This document shows, one piece after another, positions 16,275-25,335 of a stretch of 64,000 nt of DNA. Source of the DNA: Ferrimonas gelatinilytica (GTDB lineage: Bacteria; Pseudomonadota; Gammaproteobacteria; Enterobacterales; Shewanellaceae); contig NZ_BAABLF010000029.1 of the NCBI RefSeq assembly GCF_039544205.1, forward strand, positions 1-64,000. Reading direction: 5' to 3'. Under the pieces are notes generated by a model. That model was not told the DNA's origin. It worked only from the letters and a program-made list of their open reading frames with translations, and did not search any database. Position 1 is the first letter of the stretch. Each line of letters starts with the position of its first letter. Position numbers and translations under genes: made by a program.

Positions 16275-17513
16275 TTAAAACTCACCTTTGAACCAGCTCT
16301 GCATCCTGCCCAGCAACTGGCCAAATCCGTTCTTTGGCGCCTGATACTGCGCTTTCTTGCGCAGCCGTTCGGCCCCGTAGTGCAAGAGCCCCACCGCCGT
16401 GGCGTAACTGGGCTCCCGTATGTATTCATTCAAGCCTTTCAGCGGCAAAGGCTGGGCCATGCGCACCGGCATGCCAAACATCTCCTCTGCCACGGTTTCC
16501 GCACCTTCGATCTGCGCGGTACCACCGGTCAGAACAATGCCTGCGGCGATCTGATCCTCCAGGCCACTGCTGCGCAGTGTGTCAGCCACCAGTTCAAACA
16601 GCTCCTGGTACCGGGGTTCCACCACCTCCGCCAGCGTGTGGCGGGACATACTGCGGGCGGGCCGGCCACCTACGGAGGGTACCTCGATGTTCTCCTCCTG
16701 ACTGACCAGGGCGGAGCGGGCGCAGGCAAACTCCACCTTGATCTGCTCCGCATGGTTGAGCGGCGTGCGGAAGATCTTGGCGATGTCACTGGTCACCTGG
16801 TTACCCGCTACCGGCAGTACCGCGCAAAACCGCAGGGCACCACCTGAGTAGATGGCGATGTCGGTGGTCCCGGCGCCGATATCCACGACGCAGACACCAA
16901 GGTCTTTTTCATCTTCGGTCAGCACCGCCTGGGCCGAGGCGATACCGGAAAACACCAACTCGTCCACAGTCACGTCGCAGCGCTCAACACACTTGGTGAT
17001 GTTGCGAGCCCAGTCGCTTGACCCGGTCACCAGGTGAACGTTGGCCTCCATCCGCATTCCGGACATCCCGACCGGGGAGCGGATCCCCTCCAGCTCATCA
17101 ATGGTGTACTCCTGCGGAAGCACATGGAGGATCTGGCGCTCCGTGGGGATCTTCACCGACTGCGCGGTATGGATCACCTCATCGACCTCGTCCTGGGACA
17201 CCTCCACACCACCGATGGGCACCATCCCCTTCTCGTTTTGGCCGCTGATATGGTGACCCGAAATGCTCAGGTAGACCGACGCCACTTCGCACTCGGCGAT
17301 ACTGGACGCCTGGTTCAGGGCCAGGCTGACGCTGCGCGTTACCGAGTCGAGATCGTTAACACCGCCTTTGTCCATGCCACGCGAGGGCTGAGTGCCCATG
17401 CCGACGATGCTGATCTCACCATCCGGCAGCACTTCACCGATCACCGCAGTCGTCTGCGCGGTGCCGATGTCCAACCCGACAATAAAGACGTTGCTGTCTT
17501 GGCTATTGGTCAT
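16275..17513 (-). CDS. ftsA: Actin-like divisome protein FtsA
   Basis: FtsA tethers FtsZ filaments to the membrane and recruits later division proteins. The 412 residues contain actin-fold phosphate motifs VGLDIGTAQT and VVDIGAGTTDIAIY, the adenosine motif VLTGGTAQIEG, and the C-terminal amphipathic helix (LGRMQSWFKGEF) that binds the membrane. The start overlaps the ftsQ stop by 4 nt (ATGA). Confidence 0.98.
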   Translation of the reverse strand: MTNSQDSNVFIVGLDIGTAQTTAVIGEVLPDGEISIVGMGTQPSRGMDKGGVNDLDSVTRSVSLALNQASSIAECEVASVYLSISGHHISGQNEKGMVPIGGVEVSQDEVDEVIHTAQSVKIPTERQILHVLPQEYTIDELEGIRSPVGMSGMRMEANVHLVTGSSDWARNITKCVERCDVTVDELVFSGIASAQAVLTEDEKDLGVCVVDIGAGTTDIAIYSGGALRFCAVLPVAGNQVTSDIAKIFRTPLNHAEQIKVEFACARSALVSQEENIEVPSVGGRPARSMSRHTLAEVVEPRYQELFELVADTLRSSGLEDQIAAGIVLTGGTAQIEGAETVAEEMFGMPVRMAQPLPLKGLNEYIREPSYATAVGLLHYGAERLRKKAQYQAPKNGFGQLLGRMQSWFKGEF

Positions 17514-18256
17514 TGATCCTCATCCTGCCAACGCACGGCCAGTCCCGTGTCATACCGTAAATCCACCCGCTGAACGGGTTTCCCTTCCTGCTCCAGCCTC
17601 GGCCAGAGATCAATAAATCGTTGAGCGCGCGCCAGGGTGTCTTCACGCCCCAGGGCCAGCTCGATGCCACTGTCCAGACGCAGGGTCCAGGCGTGGCGAT
17701 GGTTCAGCTGTAGAGCTTGCCCTGTAAGACCATTTAAAGCCAGTAACTCAGAGAGTTGCTGCCACATTTGCCAAACTTTCTCCGCGCTGCCATCCGGCCC
17801 GGCCAGGAGGGGAAGGTGGGACAGGTCCGGCCTCGGCGGCGCAGCAAAAGGCTCCGCCCGGTCATTCAACCAATCGCCGTTGTGCCAGCGAGCCACCGGC
17901 ACCTGCTCCACCAGGTAAACCCTGAGCCGGTTAGGCCACTCCCGCCGCACCGCTGCCCGGTCCACCCAGGGCAGGGCGGTCAGGGCCTCACGGATCTGCG
18001 CCACATCGGCGGTAAAGAGCGACCACTGCTCCAACTCACGGACTGCCTCACGCACCTCCTCATCGGCGGTGAAGCGTCGCTCTCCGATCAGCGCCAGCTC
18101 CTCCACCGGCAGGCGATCCGCATTTGCGGCGAAGGCCGTCAGCCAACGCGCTCCCAGGACCAGGATCGCCAACACCATAAGTAGGAAGAGCAGCCCCCCC
18201 CACAGTGTCCAGTTGACCCTGTCGGTGTGCAGTTGGGGCAACGCGTGACCGCTCAT
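17510..18256 (-). CDS. ftsQ: Divisome protein FtsQ
   Basis: FtsQ is a bitopic membrane protein linking early and late divisome components with FtsB and FtsL. The 248-residue product has a short cytoplasmic tail, one membrane helix (~16-37), a POTRA domain starting at LALIGERRFTADEEVREAV and a beta domain with WPNRLRVYLVEQVPVARW. The start MSGHALP, 4 nt after the ddlB stop, is preferred over the longer frame inside ddlB. Confidence 0.95.
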   Translation of the reverse strand: MSGHALPQLHTDRVNWTLWGGLLFLLMVLAILVLGARWLTAFAANADRLPVEELALIGERRFTADEEVREAVRELEQWSLFTADVAQIREALTALPWVDRAAVRREWPNRLRVYLVEQVPVARWHNGDWLNDRAEPFAAPPRPDLSHLPLLAGPDGSAEKVWQMWQQLSELLALNGLTGQALQLNHRHAWTLRLDSGIELALGREDTLARAQRFIDLWPRLEQEGKPVQRVDLRYDTGLAVRWQDEDQ

Positions 18257-18260
18257 CGGT

Positions 18261-19187
18261 TTACCGAGCCAAGTCCAGAATGCGAACCACCAGGGAATCA
18301 AAATCGATCCCCGCCGCTGCCGCCGCTTTGGGCACCAGGCTGGTTTCGGTCATCCCCGGTACCGTATTCACCTCCAGCAGTTGGAAATTACCCTCGGCAT
18401 CGCGCATCACGTCCACCCGGCCCCAGCCCCCGCCACCTACGGAGGCAAATGCCTTCAGCGCCAGCTCCTGCATCGCCAACTCCTCAGCCTGCGACAGACC
18501 GCAGGGGATGAGATAGCGGGTATCGCCGGTCACATACTTGGCGTCGTAGTCGTAGAACTCGTGGTCCGTTTCCATCCGGATCACCGGCAGTGCCTGACCA
18601 TCCAAAATCGCCACCGTGTATTCCGGACCATGGATCCAGGCCTCGATCAGCACGGTGTTGTCGTACTTGAGTGCGGACTGGACAGCGCCCAGCAGCGCAT
18701 CGGGATCCGACGCCTTGGCCATTCCCACCGAGGAGCCCTCGTTAGCAGGTTTGACCATCACAGGGCTACCCAGGCGGGCCATTATAGCGGCCGCGTCTTT
18801 ATCACAAAACTTTTCTTTTTCAACAACCTCGAACTTGGCGGTGGGCAGGTCCAAGCCTCGCCACAACCACTTGGTTCGCACCTTGTCCATCGCCACCGCG
18901 CAGCCCATGATGCGAGAACCGGTATAGGGGATCCCCATCAGCTCCAGGGCCCCCTGGACACTGCCATCCTCGCCCCCACGGCCATGCAGTACCACGAACG
19001 CCGTATCGAAGGCCGCCAGCTCTGCCAGTGGCCGGGTTGCGGGATCGAAGGGGTAGGCATCCACACCCGCCCGCTGAAGCCCCTGAAGGACTGCGGTACC
19101 GGAGTTCAGGGAAACCTCCCGCTCGGCGCTCTTGCCGCCGAACAGTACGGCGACTTTACCCGCCGAAATCTTCATTACTTCACTCAC
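18261..19187 (-). CDS. ddlB: D-alanine--D-alanine ligase
   Basis: This ATP-grasp enzyme makes the D-Ala-D-Ala dipeptide for peptidoglycan. Seen: the N-terminal VAVLFGGKSAEREVSLNSG, HGRGGEDGSVQGALE, VMVKPANEGSSVGMAKA, and the C-terminal magnesium site FQLLEVNTVPGMTETSLVPKA. Two starts are possible: GTG at 19187, overlapping the murC stop by 8 nt, or ATG at 19175, which is 8 nt after an AAGGTGAG site; the ATG is the better-supported initiator. Standard place between murC and ftsQ. Confidence 0.96.
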   Translation of the reverse strand: MSEVMKISAGKVAVLFGGKSAEREVSLNSGTAVLQGLQRAGVDAYPFDPATRPLAELAAFDTAFVVLHGRGGEDGSVQGALELMGIPYTGSRIMGCAVAMDKVRTKWLWRGLDLPTAKFEVVEKEKFCDKDAAAIMARLGSPVMVKPANEGSSVGMAKASDPDALLGAVQSALKYDNTVLIEAWIHGPEYTVAILDGQALPVIRMETDHEFYDYDAKYVTGDTRYLIPCGLSQAEELAMQELALKAFASVGGGGWGRVDVMRDAEGNFQLLEVNTVPGMTETSLVPKAAAAAGIDFDSLVVRILDLAR

Positions 19188-20637
19188 CTTCAGGCTCCTG
19201 CTTCATCTTCTCTACCGACATGCCCAGATCGGCCAACTGCTTGGCCACCGCCCCCACATTGCCGGCGCCCTGGGTCAGGACCACATCCCCATCCTGCAGC
19301 TGTGCAGCCAGCAGTGCCGGCAGCGCCTCAGGCCCGGGCACGTATACGGGATCCAGACCCCGCAGGCGAATGGAACGGCAGAGAGCACGGCTGTCGGCGC
19401 CGGGAATGGGATCCTCACCGGCACTGTAAACCTCCATCAGCAGCAGCAGATCTACCTCCGCCAGGACGGCACAGAAGTCCTCGTAAAGATCCCGGGTACG
19501 ACTGTAGCGATGGGGCTGGTACACCATTACCAGCCGTCTTTCCGGCCAGCTGGCACGGGCGGCACGTACGGTGGCCAGTACTTCGCTGGGGTGGTGACCA
19601 TAATCGTCCACCAGGCGAACCTGGCCGACTCCGGTATCAAACTCACCATACTGCTGGAAGCGGCGGCCAATGCCCTGGAACTCGGAAAGCACCTTGAGCA
19701 GCACCTCATCCTCGACCCCCTCCTCCATCGCCACAGCGATGGCGGCCAGCGCGTTCTGAACGTTGTGTCGACCCGGCAGATTCAGAACCAGTCGCAGTGG
19801 CTCCCGCTGAGGCCGCACCAGGGTGAACTGGCTGCGTGTCCCCACCTGGACAAACTCCTCGGCCCGGATATCCGCCTCCGGAGAGAACCCGTAGGTCACC
19901 ACCCGACGGGAAACCCTGGGCAGTACCGCCTGCACACCGGGATCATCCAGGCACATCACCGCGGTGCCGTAGAAGGGCAGGTTGTGCAGGAACTCGACGA
20001 AGGTGTCATACAGGGTGTTGATGTCCCCCCCGTAGGTATCCATGTGATCCGGCTCGATGTTGGTGACCACCGACAGCATCGGCTGCAGGTGCAGGAAGCT
20101 GGCGTCAGACTCATCTGCCTCCGCCACCAGGTAGTGGCTCTGGCCCAGCTTGGCGTTGGTGCCGGCGCTGTTGAGCTTGCCACCGATGACAAAGGTGGGG
20201 TCCAGCTGCGCTTCGCCAAACAGGCTGGCGGTCAGGCTGGTGGTGGTGGTTTTTCCATGGGTACCGGCGATGGCAATGCCGTGCCTAAACCGCATCAGCT
20301 CAGCCAGCATTTCAGCGCGGCGCACCACCGGGATGCGGGCGGCCCGGGCGGCGGCGATCTCCGGGTTGGCTTCGTTAATGGCGGTGGAAACCACCACCAC
20401 ATCGACCCCATCGACCCAGCGGGCGTCGTGACCGATATGGACCTTGGCACCGACCTCAACCAGGCGCTTGGTTACCGGGTTCTGGGCGATGTCGGATCCA
20501 CTGATCTGGTAACCCTCGTTCGCCAGGACTTCGGCTATCCCGCCCATGCCGGCACCGCCGATCCCAACAAAATGGATCCGCTTGACCCGGCCCATGGCAC
20601 CGGCCGGAGTTGGCCCCTTGGCTCTGTATTGACTCAT
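19180..20637 (-). CDS. murC: UDP-N-acetylmuramate--L-alanine ligase
   Basis: MurC adds the first amino acid of the peptidoglycan stem. The 485-residue ligase shows the N-terminal Rossmann segment IHFVGIGGAGMGGIAEVL, the ATP loop AGTHGKTTTTSL, the YGHHPSEV motif and a C-terminal domain. The start overlaps the murG stop by 1 nt (TAATG). Confidence 0.97.
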   Translation of the reverse strand: MSQYRAKGPTPAGAMGRVKRIHFVGIGGAGMGGIAEVLANEGYQISGSDIAQNPVTKRLVEVGAKVHIGHDARWVDGVDVVVVSTAINEANPEIAAARAARIPVVRRAEMLAELMRFRHGIAIAGTHGKTTTTSLTASLFGEAQLDPTFVIGGKLNSAGTNAKLGQSHYLVAEADESDASFLHLQPMLSVVTNIEPDHMDTYGGDINTLYDTFVEFLHNLPFYGTAVMCLDDPGVQAVLPRVSRRVVTYGFSPEADIRAEEFVQVGTRSQFTLVRPQREPLRLVLNLPGRHNVQNALAAIAVAMEEGVEDEVLLKVLSEFQGIGRRFQQYGEFDTGVGQVRLVDDYGHHPSEVLATVRAARASWPERRLVMVYQPHRYSRTRDLYEDFCAVLAEVDLLLLMEVYSAGEDPIPGADSRALCRSIRLRGLDPVYVPGPEALPALLAAQLQDGDVVLTQGAGNVGAVAKQLADLGMSVEKMKQEPEGE

Positions 20638-21722
20638 TACTGCTTTCTCCGGGCCAGGGACTCACACACCCTGGCCACTCTTTCGGTGGCATCCGGTACG
20701 GCGCTCAGTCGCGCCGCCCGGGCCATCGCTTGCAGGCGCTGCGGCTGCTGCAGCCACTGCTGAAGCTGGTCCGCCAGCACCTGAGGGGTTAATTCGGACT
20801 GCGGGATCAACACCGCTGCTCCATCGTCCACCAACGCCTGGGCGTTGCGGGTCTGGTGGTCATCCACCGCGTGCGGAAAGGGGACCAGCACCGAGGGCCG
20901 GCCGGCGGCCGCAAGCTCCGCGACGGTCAGGGCGCCGGCACGACAGATCACCAGGTCGGCCCAGGCGTACGCCGCCGCCATGTCATCGATAAACTCGGCA
21001 ATCTGGGCACCAACACCGGGGGCCCGCTCCTGCCAGATCTGCGCCACCGCATTGCGGTTGCCGCGACCCACCTGGTGCCAAACGGTAATGCTGGCCTCGG
21101 AGGCGATCTTGCCCACTGCTGCGGGCACAGTTTCGTTCAGCACTTTGGCCCCCAAACTGCCCCCCACCACCAGGATCTTCAGCTGCTCGCCAGGGGCCTC
21201 GCTGGCCTGTTGGCCAATGGCCACCAGCTCCTCCCGGACCGGGTTCCCCACCCGCTCGGCGTTGGGCAACACGCCATCAAAGGCGGTCAGGACGCGGCGG
21301 GCAAAGCGGGCCAGGATCCGGTTGGTGGCACCGGCCACCGCATTCTGCTCATGCAGGACCAGCGGGGTACGACGCAACCAGGCGGCGATCCCTCCCGGGC
21401 CAGCGGCGTAGCCCCCCATTCCCAGCACCACATCCGGCTTAAATTCGCGCTGGATCGACAGCGCCTGGCCAATGGCCTTGAGGATCTGCAGCGGAGCCTG
21501 CAACTTGCGCCACAAGCCATTGCCCCGCACCCCCTTGATATCGATGAAGCGGATCGCGAAGCCGTGCTGAGGGACAAGCCGTGCCTCCATCCGCTCCTCG
21601 GTGCCCAACCAGAGCACCTCCCATCCCTGCTCCCGCAGGCGGCGGGCCACCGCCAGCGCCGGGAACACGTGTCCCCCGGTGCCGCCAGCCATGACCATCA
21701 GGCGTTTAGGCGACTTGTTCAT
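20637..21722 (-). CDS. murG: Lipid II synthase MurG (GlcNAc transferase)
   Basis: MurG transfers GlcNAc to lipid I on the inner membrane face. The 361-residue protein has the GT-B signature MAGGTGGHVFPALA near the start, MGGYAAGPGGIAA, the VVGGSLGAKVLNE loop and ICRAGALTVAELAAAG in the donor domain. The chosen ATG overlaps the end of ftsW by 17 nt. A longer frame upstream has no family support. Confidence 0.97.
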   Translation of the reverse strand: MNKSPKRLMVMAGGTGGHVFPALAVARRLREQGWEVLWLGTEERMEARLVPQHGFAIRFIDIKGVRGNGLWRKLQAPLQILKAIGQALSIQREFKPDVVLGMGGYAAGPGGIAAWLRRTPLVLHEQNAVAGATNRILARFARRVLTAFDGVLPNAERVGNPVREELVAIGQQASEAPGEQLKILVVGGSLGAKVLNETVPAAVGKIASEASITVWHQVGRGNRNAVAQIWQERAPGVGAQIAEFIDDMAAAYAWADLVICRAGALTVAELAAAGRPSVLVPFPHAVDDHQTRNAQALVDDGAAVLIPQSELTPQVLADQLQQWLQQPQRLQAMARAARLSAVPDATERVARVCESLARRKQ

Positions 21723-22953
21723 TCGCACTGCCTCTCCGTTTACGTTGCTTCTTTGCCCTCTCCGGGCTGGCGTGGGAAACATTCGCCATTCGCCGCTCAT
21801 GATCGATCCTCAGCAACAGTGCTACGGCAACCGTCATGATCCATAAGCTACTGCCACCGTAGGAAACCAGCGGCAGGGTAAGCCCCTTAGTGGGCAGGGC
21901 CCCGACGCTGGCACCGATGTTGACGGCAGTCTGAAAACTGAACCAGATCCCGATGCCGTAGGCGAGATACCCGGCAAAGGCCTGATCATGCTTGAGTGCC
22001 AGGTGGCCTATCCTCAGCGCCCTCAGCGCCAGGAACAGCAGCAGCGCCATCACCGTGATGACGCCGACAAAACCCAGCTCCTCGCCAAGCACGGCGAAGA
22101 TAAAATCGGTGTGGGCCTCCGGCAGGTAATCCATCTTCTGGATGCTGTTACCCAGCCCCTCGCCAAACCAGTCGCCCCGCCCATAGGCCATCAGCGACTG
22201 GGTCAGCTGGTAGCCGGCGCCGAAGGGATCCTCCCAGGGGTCGGTGAAGGAGGTCATCCGCTTCACCCGGTAGGGCGAGGTGTAGATCAGCGCGACGATG
22301 CTCAATCCCCCCGCCACGATCAACCCGACGAAATGCACCACCCGGGCGCCGCCAAGAAACAGCATCCCGGTGGCGGTCACGAACAGCACCACGGTGCTAC
22401 CCAGATCCGGCTGGGCAATCAGCAAGACGCCGTATAGCGCGAACACCACCAGGGGTTTGGCAAAACCGCTCAGGTTCTCTCGCACCTGCTGATGACGCCG
22501 AACTAGGTAACCGGCCAGGAACACCAGCAGGGAGAGCTTGGCCAGCTCGGCCACCTGAAAGTTGATGGGCCCGAGCGGGATCCAGCGCGTCGCCCCGTTA
22601 ACGGTGCGACCAATCAGCAGCACCGCCACCAAGCTGGCCATCCCGACCAGCATCAACAAGGCGCTGTAGCGCTCCCAGAAACGGATCGGGATCTGCACCA
22701 CCATCGCCAAGATCACCACCGCCCCAAGCAGGAAAATGAGCTGGCGCTGAATGAAGTAATAAGGGTTGCCGGTCAGCCGGGTGGCTTCCGGCATGGATGC
22801 GGAAGCCACCATCAGCAGCCCCAGCGCCATCAGGGTCAGAACCAGCGTCAGCAGGCCACGGTCATACAGCGCTCTGGCCTCCTCTTTGGAGCCTACCGCC
22901 ACCCCGGCGCTGGCCCGGGCCAGGCCCTCCAGACGTTGCCCGAGACCGACCAT
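21706..22953 (-). CDS. ftsW: Septal peptidoglycan glycosyltransferase FtsW
   Basis: FtsW is the SEDS-family polymerase that works with FtsI at the septum. The 415-residue protein begins with a cytoplasmic tail and has about ten membrane helices. SEDS motifs include NPYYFIQRQLIF, QPDLGST, YGRGDWFGEGLGNSIQK, LPEAHTDFIFAVLGEELGF and the C-terminal LVSYGGSSL. ATG 22953 overlaps the murD stop as TGATG. Confidence 0.97.
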   Translation of the reverse strand: MVGLGQRLEGLARASAGVAVGSKEEARALYDRGLLTLVLTLMALGLLMVASASMPEATRLTGNPYYFIQRQLIFLLGAVVILAMVVQIPIRFWERYSALLMLVGMASLVAVLLIGRTVNGATRWIPLGPINFQVAELAKLSLLVFLAGYLVRRHQQVRENLSGFAKPLVVFALYGVLLIAQPDLGSTVVLFVTATGMLFLGGARVVHFVGLIVAGGLSIVALIYTSPYRVKRMTSFTDPWEDPFGAGYQLTQSLMAYGRGDWFGEGLGNSIQKMDYLPEAHTDFIFAVLGEELGFVGVITVMALLLFLALRALRIGHLALKHDQAFAGYLAYGIGIWFSFQTAVNIGASVGALPTKGLTLPLVSYGGSSLWIMTVAVALLLRIDHERRMANVSHASPERAKKQRKRRGSANEQVA

Positions 22954-24254
22954 CACGACAGCGCCTCTAACGCGGCGACAAAACAGGCGCCACGGTGTTC
23001 AAAGTTATTGAACATGTCCAGACTGGCACACGCGGGGGAAAGAAGGACCCGGTCTCCGGCTTTAGCCTCGGCCGAAGCCAGGGAGACTGCTTCGGTCAGG
23101 GAGTCCACCCTCACGGCCCCAGGCTTGAGACTTGCCAGAGCCTCACCATCCTGGCCCAGGGTATAGAGCTTGTGGACCCGAGCCAGCGCCGGCGCCAGCG
23201 CACCGAGATCCGCCCCCTTGGCATCCCCACCGGCGATCAAAATAAGCCTGCCTGGTCCCCCAAGCAGCCCCTCCAGGGCTGCCAGTGTCGCCCCGACGTT
23301 AGTGGCTTTGGAATCGTTGATGTATGTCACCCCGTGGCGGACCGCCACCAGCTCGCAACGGTGGGGCAGGCCACGATACCCTCTGAGTGCCTGCTCTATG
23401 CCGGCCATGGGAATCCCGGCAGCGCGGGCCAGTGCCATCGCTGCCAAGGCGTTGGCCTGGTTGTGCTCGCCCACCAGTCCCAGCTCGGAACAGGGGAACA
23501 GCGGGATCGCCCCCTGGCATAACCAAGCATCGAGGATCCCGTAATCCTCCTCCCCCTCCGGGGCAGAGAGGCCAAAGCTCAGCTGCGCCGCGCCCTCTGG
23601 CGCCTGGGTATCCGGATCAGCACGGTTAGTGACACAGAGACGGGCCTGCTCATAAAGCCTGAGCTTGGTATCTCGGTAGTGCTGGTAGCTGTCGTAACGA
23701 TCCAGGTGGTCATCACTGACATTGAGTACGGTGGCGGCAACGCAATCGAGGCTGTGCGTGGTTTCCAGTTGAAAGCTGGAAAGCTCCAGCACATAGAGCC
23801 GATGGCCCTGGCCCAGCAGATCCAGCGCCGGAGTACCGATATTGCCCCCGACCCCGACAGACCAGCCTGCGGCCGAAGCCATCTCGCCCACCCAGCGGGT
23901 GACCGTGGATTTCCCGTTGGAACCGGTGATCGCCACCACAGGGGCGTCCGCATGTCGGGCAAAGAGTTCGATATCCCCGAGGATCTCCACCCCGGCCTGT
24001 GCGGCCCGCACCAGGGCAGGCATAGCAAGCGGGATCCCGGGACTGACCACCAGTCGCTTCGCCTGACACAGCTGCTGCTCATCGAAGGGGCCGGTATAGA
24101 GCGCCACCCCAGGGAACTCGTCGGCGAGCTGATCTACCCCGGGCGGGACAGAGCGGGTATCCCACACCGCCACCGCCTCACCCTGCCGGTGCAGGAAGCG
24201 CACGCAGGAGAGGCCAGTCAGCCCTAAACCGAGAACCAGGGTAGCGGGCATCAT
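22953..24254 (-). CDS. murD: UDP-N-acetylmuramoyl-L-alanine--D-glutamate ligase
   Basis: MurD adds D-glutamate to UDP-MurNAc-L-Ala. The 433 residues include the Rossmann segment LVLGLGLTGLSCVRFL, the ATP loop ITGSNGKSTVTRW, LNVSDDHLDRY, and the C-terminal YINDSKATNVGATLAAL. Two adjacent ATG codons lie just after the mraY stop (1 nt gap); either could be used. Confidence 0.97.
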   Translation of the reverse strand: MMPATLVLGLGLTGLSCVRFLHRQGEAVAVWDTRSVPPGVDQLADEFPGVALYTGPFDEQQLCQAKRLVVSPGIPLAMPALVRAAQAGVEILGDIELFARHADAPVVAITGSNGKSTVTRWVGEMASAAGWSVGVGGNIGTPALDLLGQGHRLYVLELSSFQLETTHSLDCVAATVLNVSDDHLDRYDSYQHYRDTKLRLYEQARLCVTNRADPDTQAPEGAAQLSFGLSAPEGEEDYGILDAWLCQGAIPLFPCSELGLVGEHNQANALAAMALARAAGIPMAGIEQALRGYRGLPHRCELVAVRHGVTYINDSKATNVGATLAALEGLLGGPGRLILIAGGDAKGADLGALAPALARVHKLYTLGQDGEALASLKPGAVRVDSLTEAVSLASAEAKAGDRVLLSPACASLDMFNNFEHRGACFVAALEALS

Positions 24255-24255
24255 C

Positions 24256-25335
24256 TTAGCGCACCTTCAGGGTCGCCAGACCCAACAGCACCAGGCACAG
24301 GGAGATGATCCAGAAACGCACGATCACCCGCGGCTCCGGCCACCCCTTCAGTTCGAAGTGGTGATGGATAGGGGCCATGCGGAAGATCCGCTTACCCCGT
24401 GTTTTGAACGATCCCACCTGCAGAATCACCGAGAGCGTCTCCACCACGAAGATCCCACCCATGATCACCAGGAGGATCTCCTGCCGGGTCAGAACCGCCA
24501 TCGCGCCGAGTCCGGCACCCAGGGCCAGGGAGCCCACGTCACCCATAAACACCTGGGCGGGGTAAGTGTTAAACCAGAGAAAGCCAAGCCCCGCCCCCAC
24601 CATGGCGGTGGCCACAACGCCCATCTCGCCGGCACCGGGTAGATGCGGGATGTGCAGGTATTCGGAGAAATTGACGTTCCCGGAGAGGTAGGCCACCAGA
24701 GCAAAGGCCGCCGCCACCATCACCGTGGGAACGATGGCCAGGCCGTCCAGCCCATCGGTCAGGTTCACCGCATTGGAGCTGCCGACGATGGTGAAATAGG
24801 CCAGGGCAACAAACAGCAAGCCCAACTGAGGCATGACATCCTTGAAAAAGGGCACCACCAGAACGGTCTGGGCAGGGTCGGTAACACGGTAGAGCCAGAC
24901 GGCCACCACCAGGGCAGCCAACGACTGCCAGAAGTATTTCCAGCGTGCGATCAGCCCTGCGGGGTCCTTTCGAATCACTTTGCGGTAATCATCGATGTAG
25001 CCGATGAGGCCAAAAGCCCCCAGCACAAAAAGCATCACCAGCACGTAGTGGTTGGTGAGATCGCCCCACAGTAGGGTCGAGACGAAGATCCCGGCGAGGA
25101 TCATCACTCCGCCCATGGTGGGTGTACCCCGCTTCGAGAAATGGGATTCGGGACCGTCGTTACGCACCACCTGGCCGATCTGCATGTTCTGCAGGTATCG
25201 GATCATCCTAGGTCCGCTCCACAGGCAGAACAGTAGCGCCGTCAACAGGGCCATGATGACCCGGAAGGTCAGGTAGGAGACAACGTTAAACGCGCTGTAA
25301 TACTGCGTTAGGTACTCGGCGAGATAAACCAGCAT
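24256..25335 (-). CDS. mraY: Phospho-MurNAc-pentapeptide transferase
   Basis: MraY transfers phospho-MurNAc-pentapeptide to undecaprenyl phosphate, making lipid I. The 360 residues equal the E. coli length, with ten predicted helices. Motifs: KRGTPTMGG, the aspartate-rich YIDDYRKV, NAVNLTDGLDGLA, FMGDVGSLALG and the MAPIHHHFELKGWPE histidine loop. The start is fixed by a TAATG overlap with murF. Confidence 0.98.
   Translation of the reverse strand: MLVYLAEYLTQYYSAFNVVSYLTFRVIMALLTALLFCLWSGPRMIRYLQNMQIGQVVRNDGPESHFSKRGTPTMGGVMILAGIFVSTLLWGDLTNHYVLVMLFVLGAFGLIGYIDDYRKVIRKDPAGLIARWKYFWQSLAALVVAVWLYRVTDPAQTVLVVPFFKDVMPQLGLLFVALAYFTIVGSSNAVNLTDGLDGLAIVPTVMVAAAFALVAYLSGNVNFSEYLHIPHLPGAGEMGVVATAMVGAGLGFLWFNTYPAQVFMGDVGSLALGAGLGAMAVLTRQEILLVIMGGIFVVETLSVILQVGSFKTRGKRIFRMAPIHHHFELKGWPEPRVIVRFWIISLCLVLLGLATLKVR

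Noticed and set aside
20637..21800. Extended N-terminal frame of murG (also lpxC, mraY, rsmH, mraZ, ftsL, petC, pmbA)
   Set aside because: The extra residues lie over the upstream gene or leader, lack family similarity, and the internal ATG has the canonical N terminus and usually a stop-start overlap.
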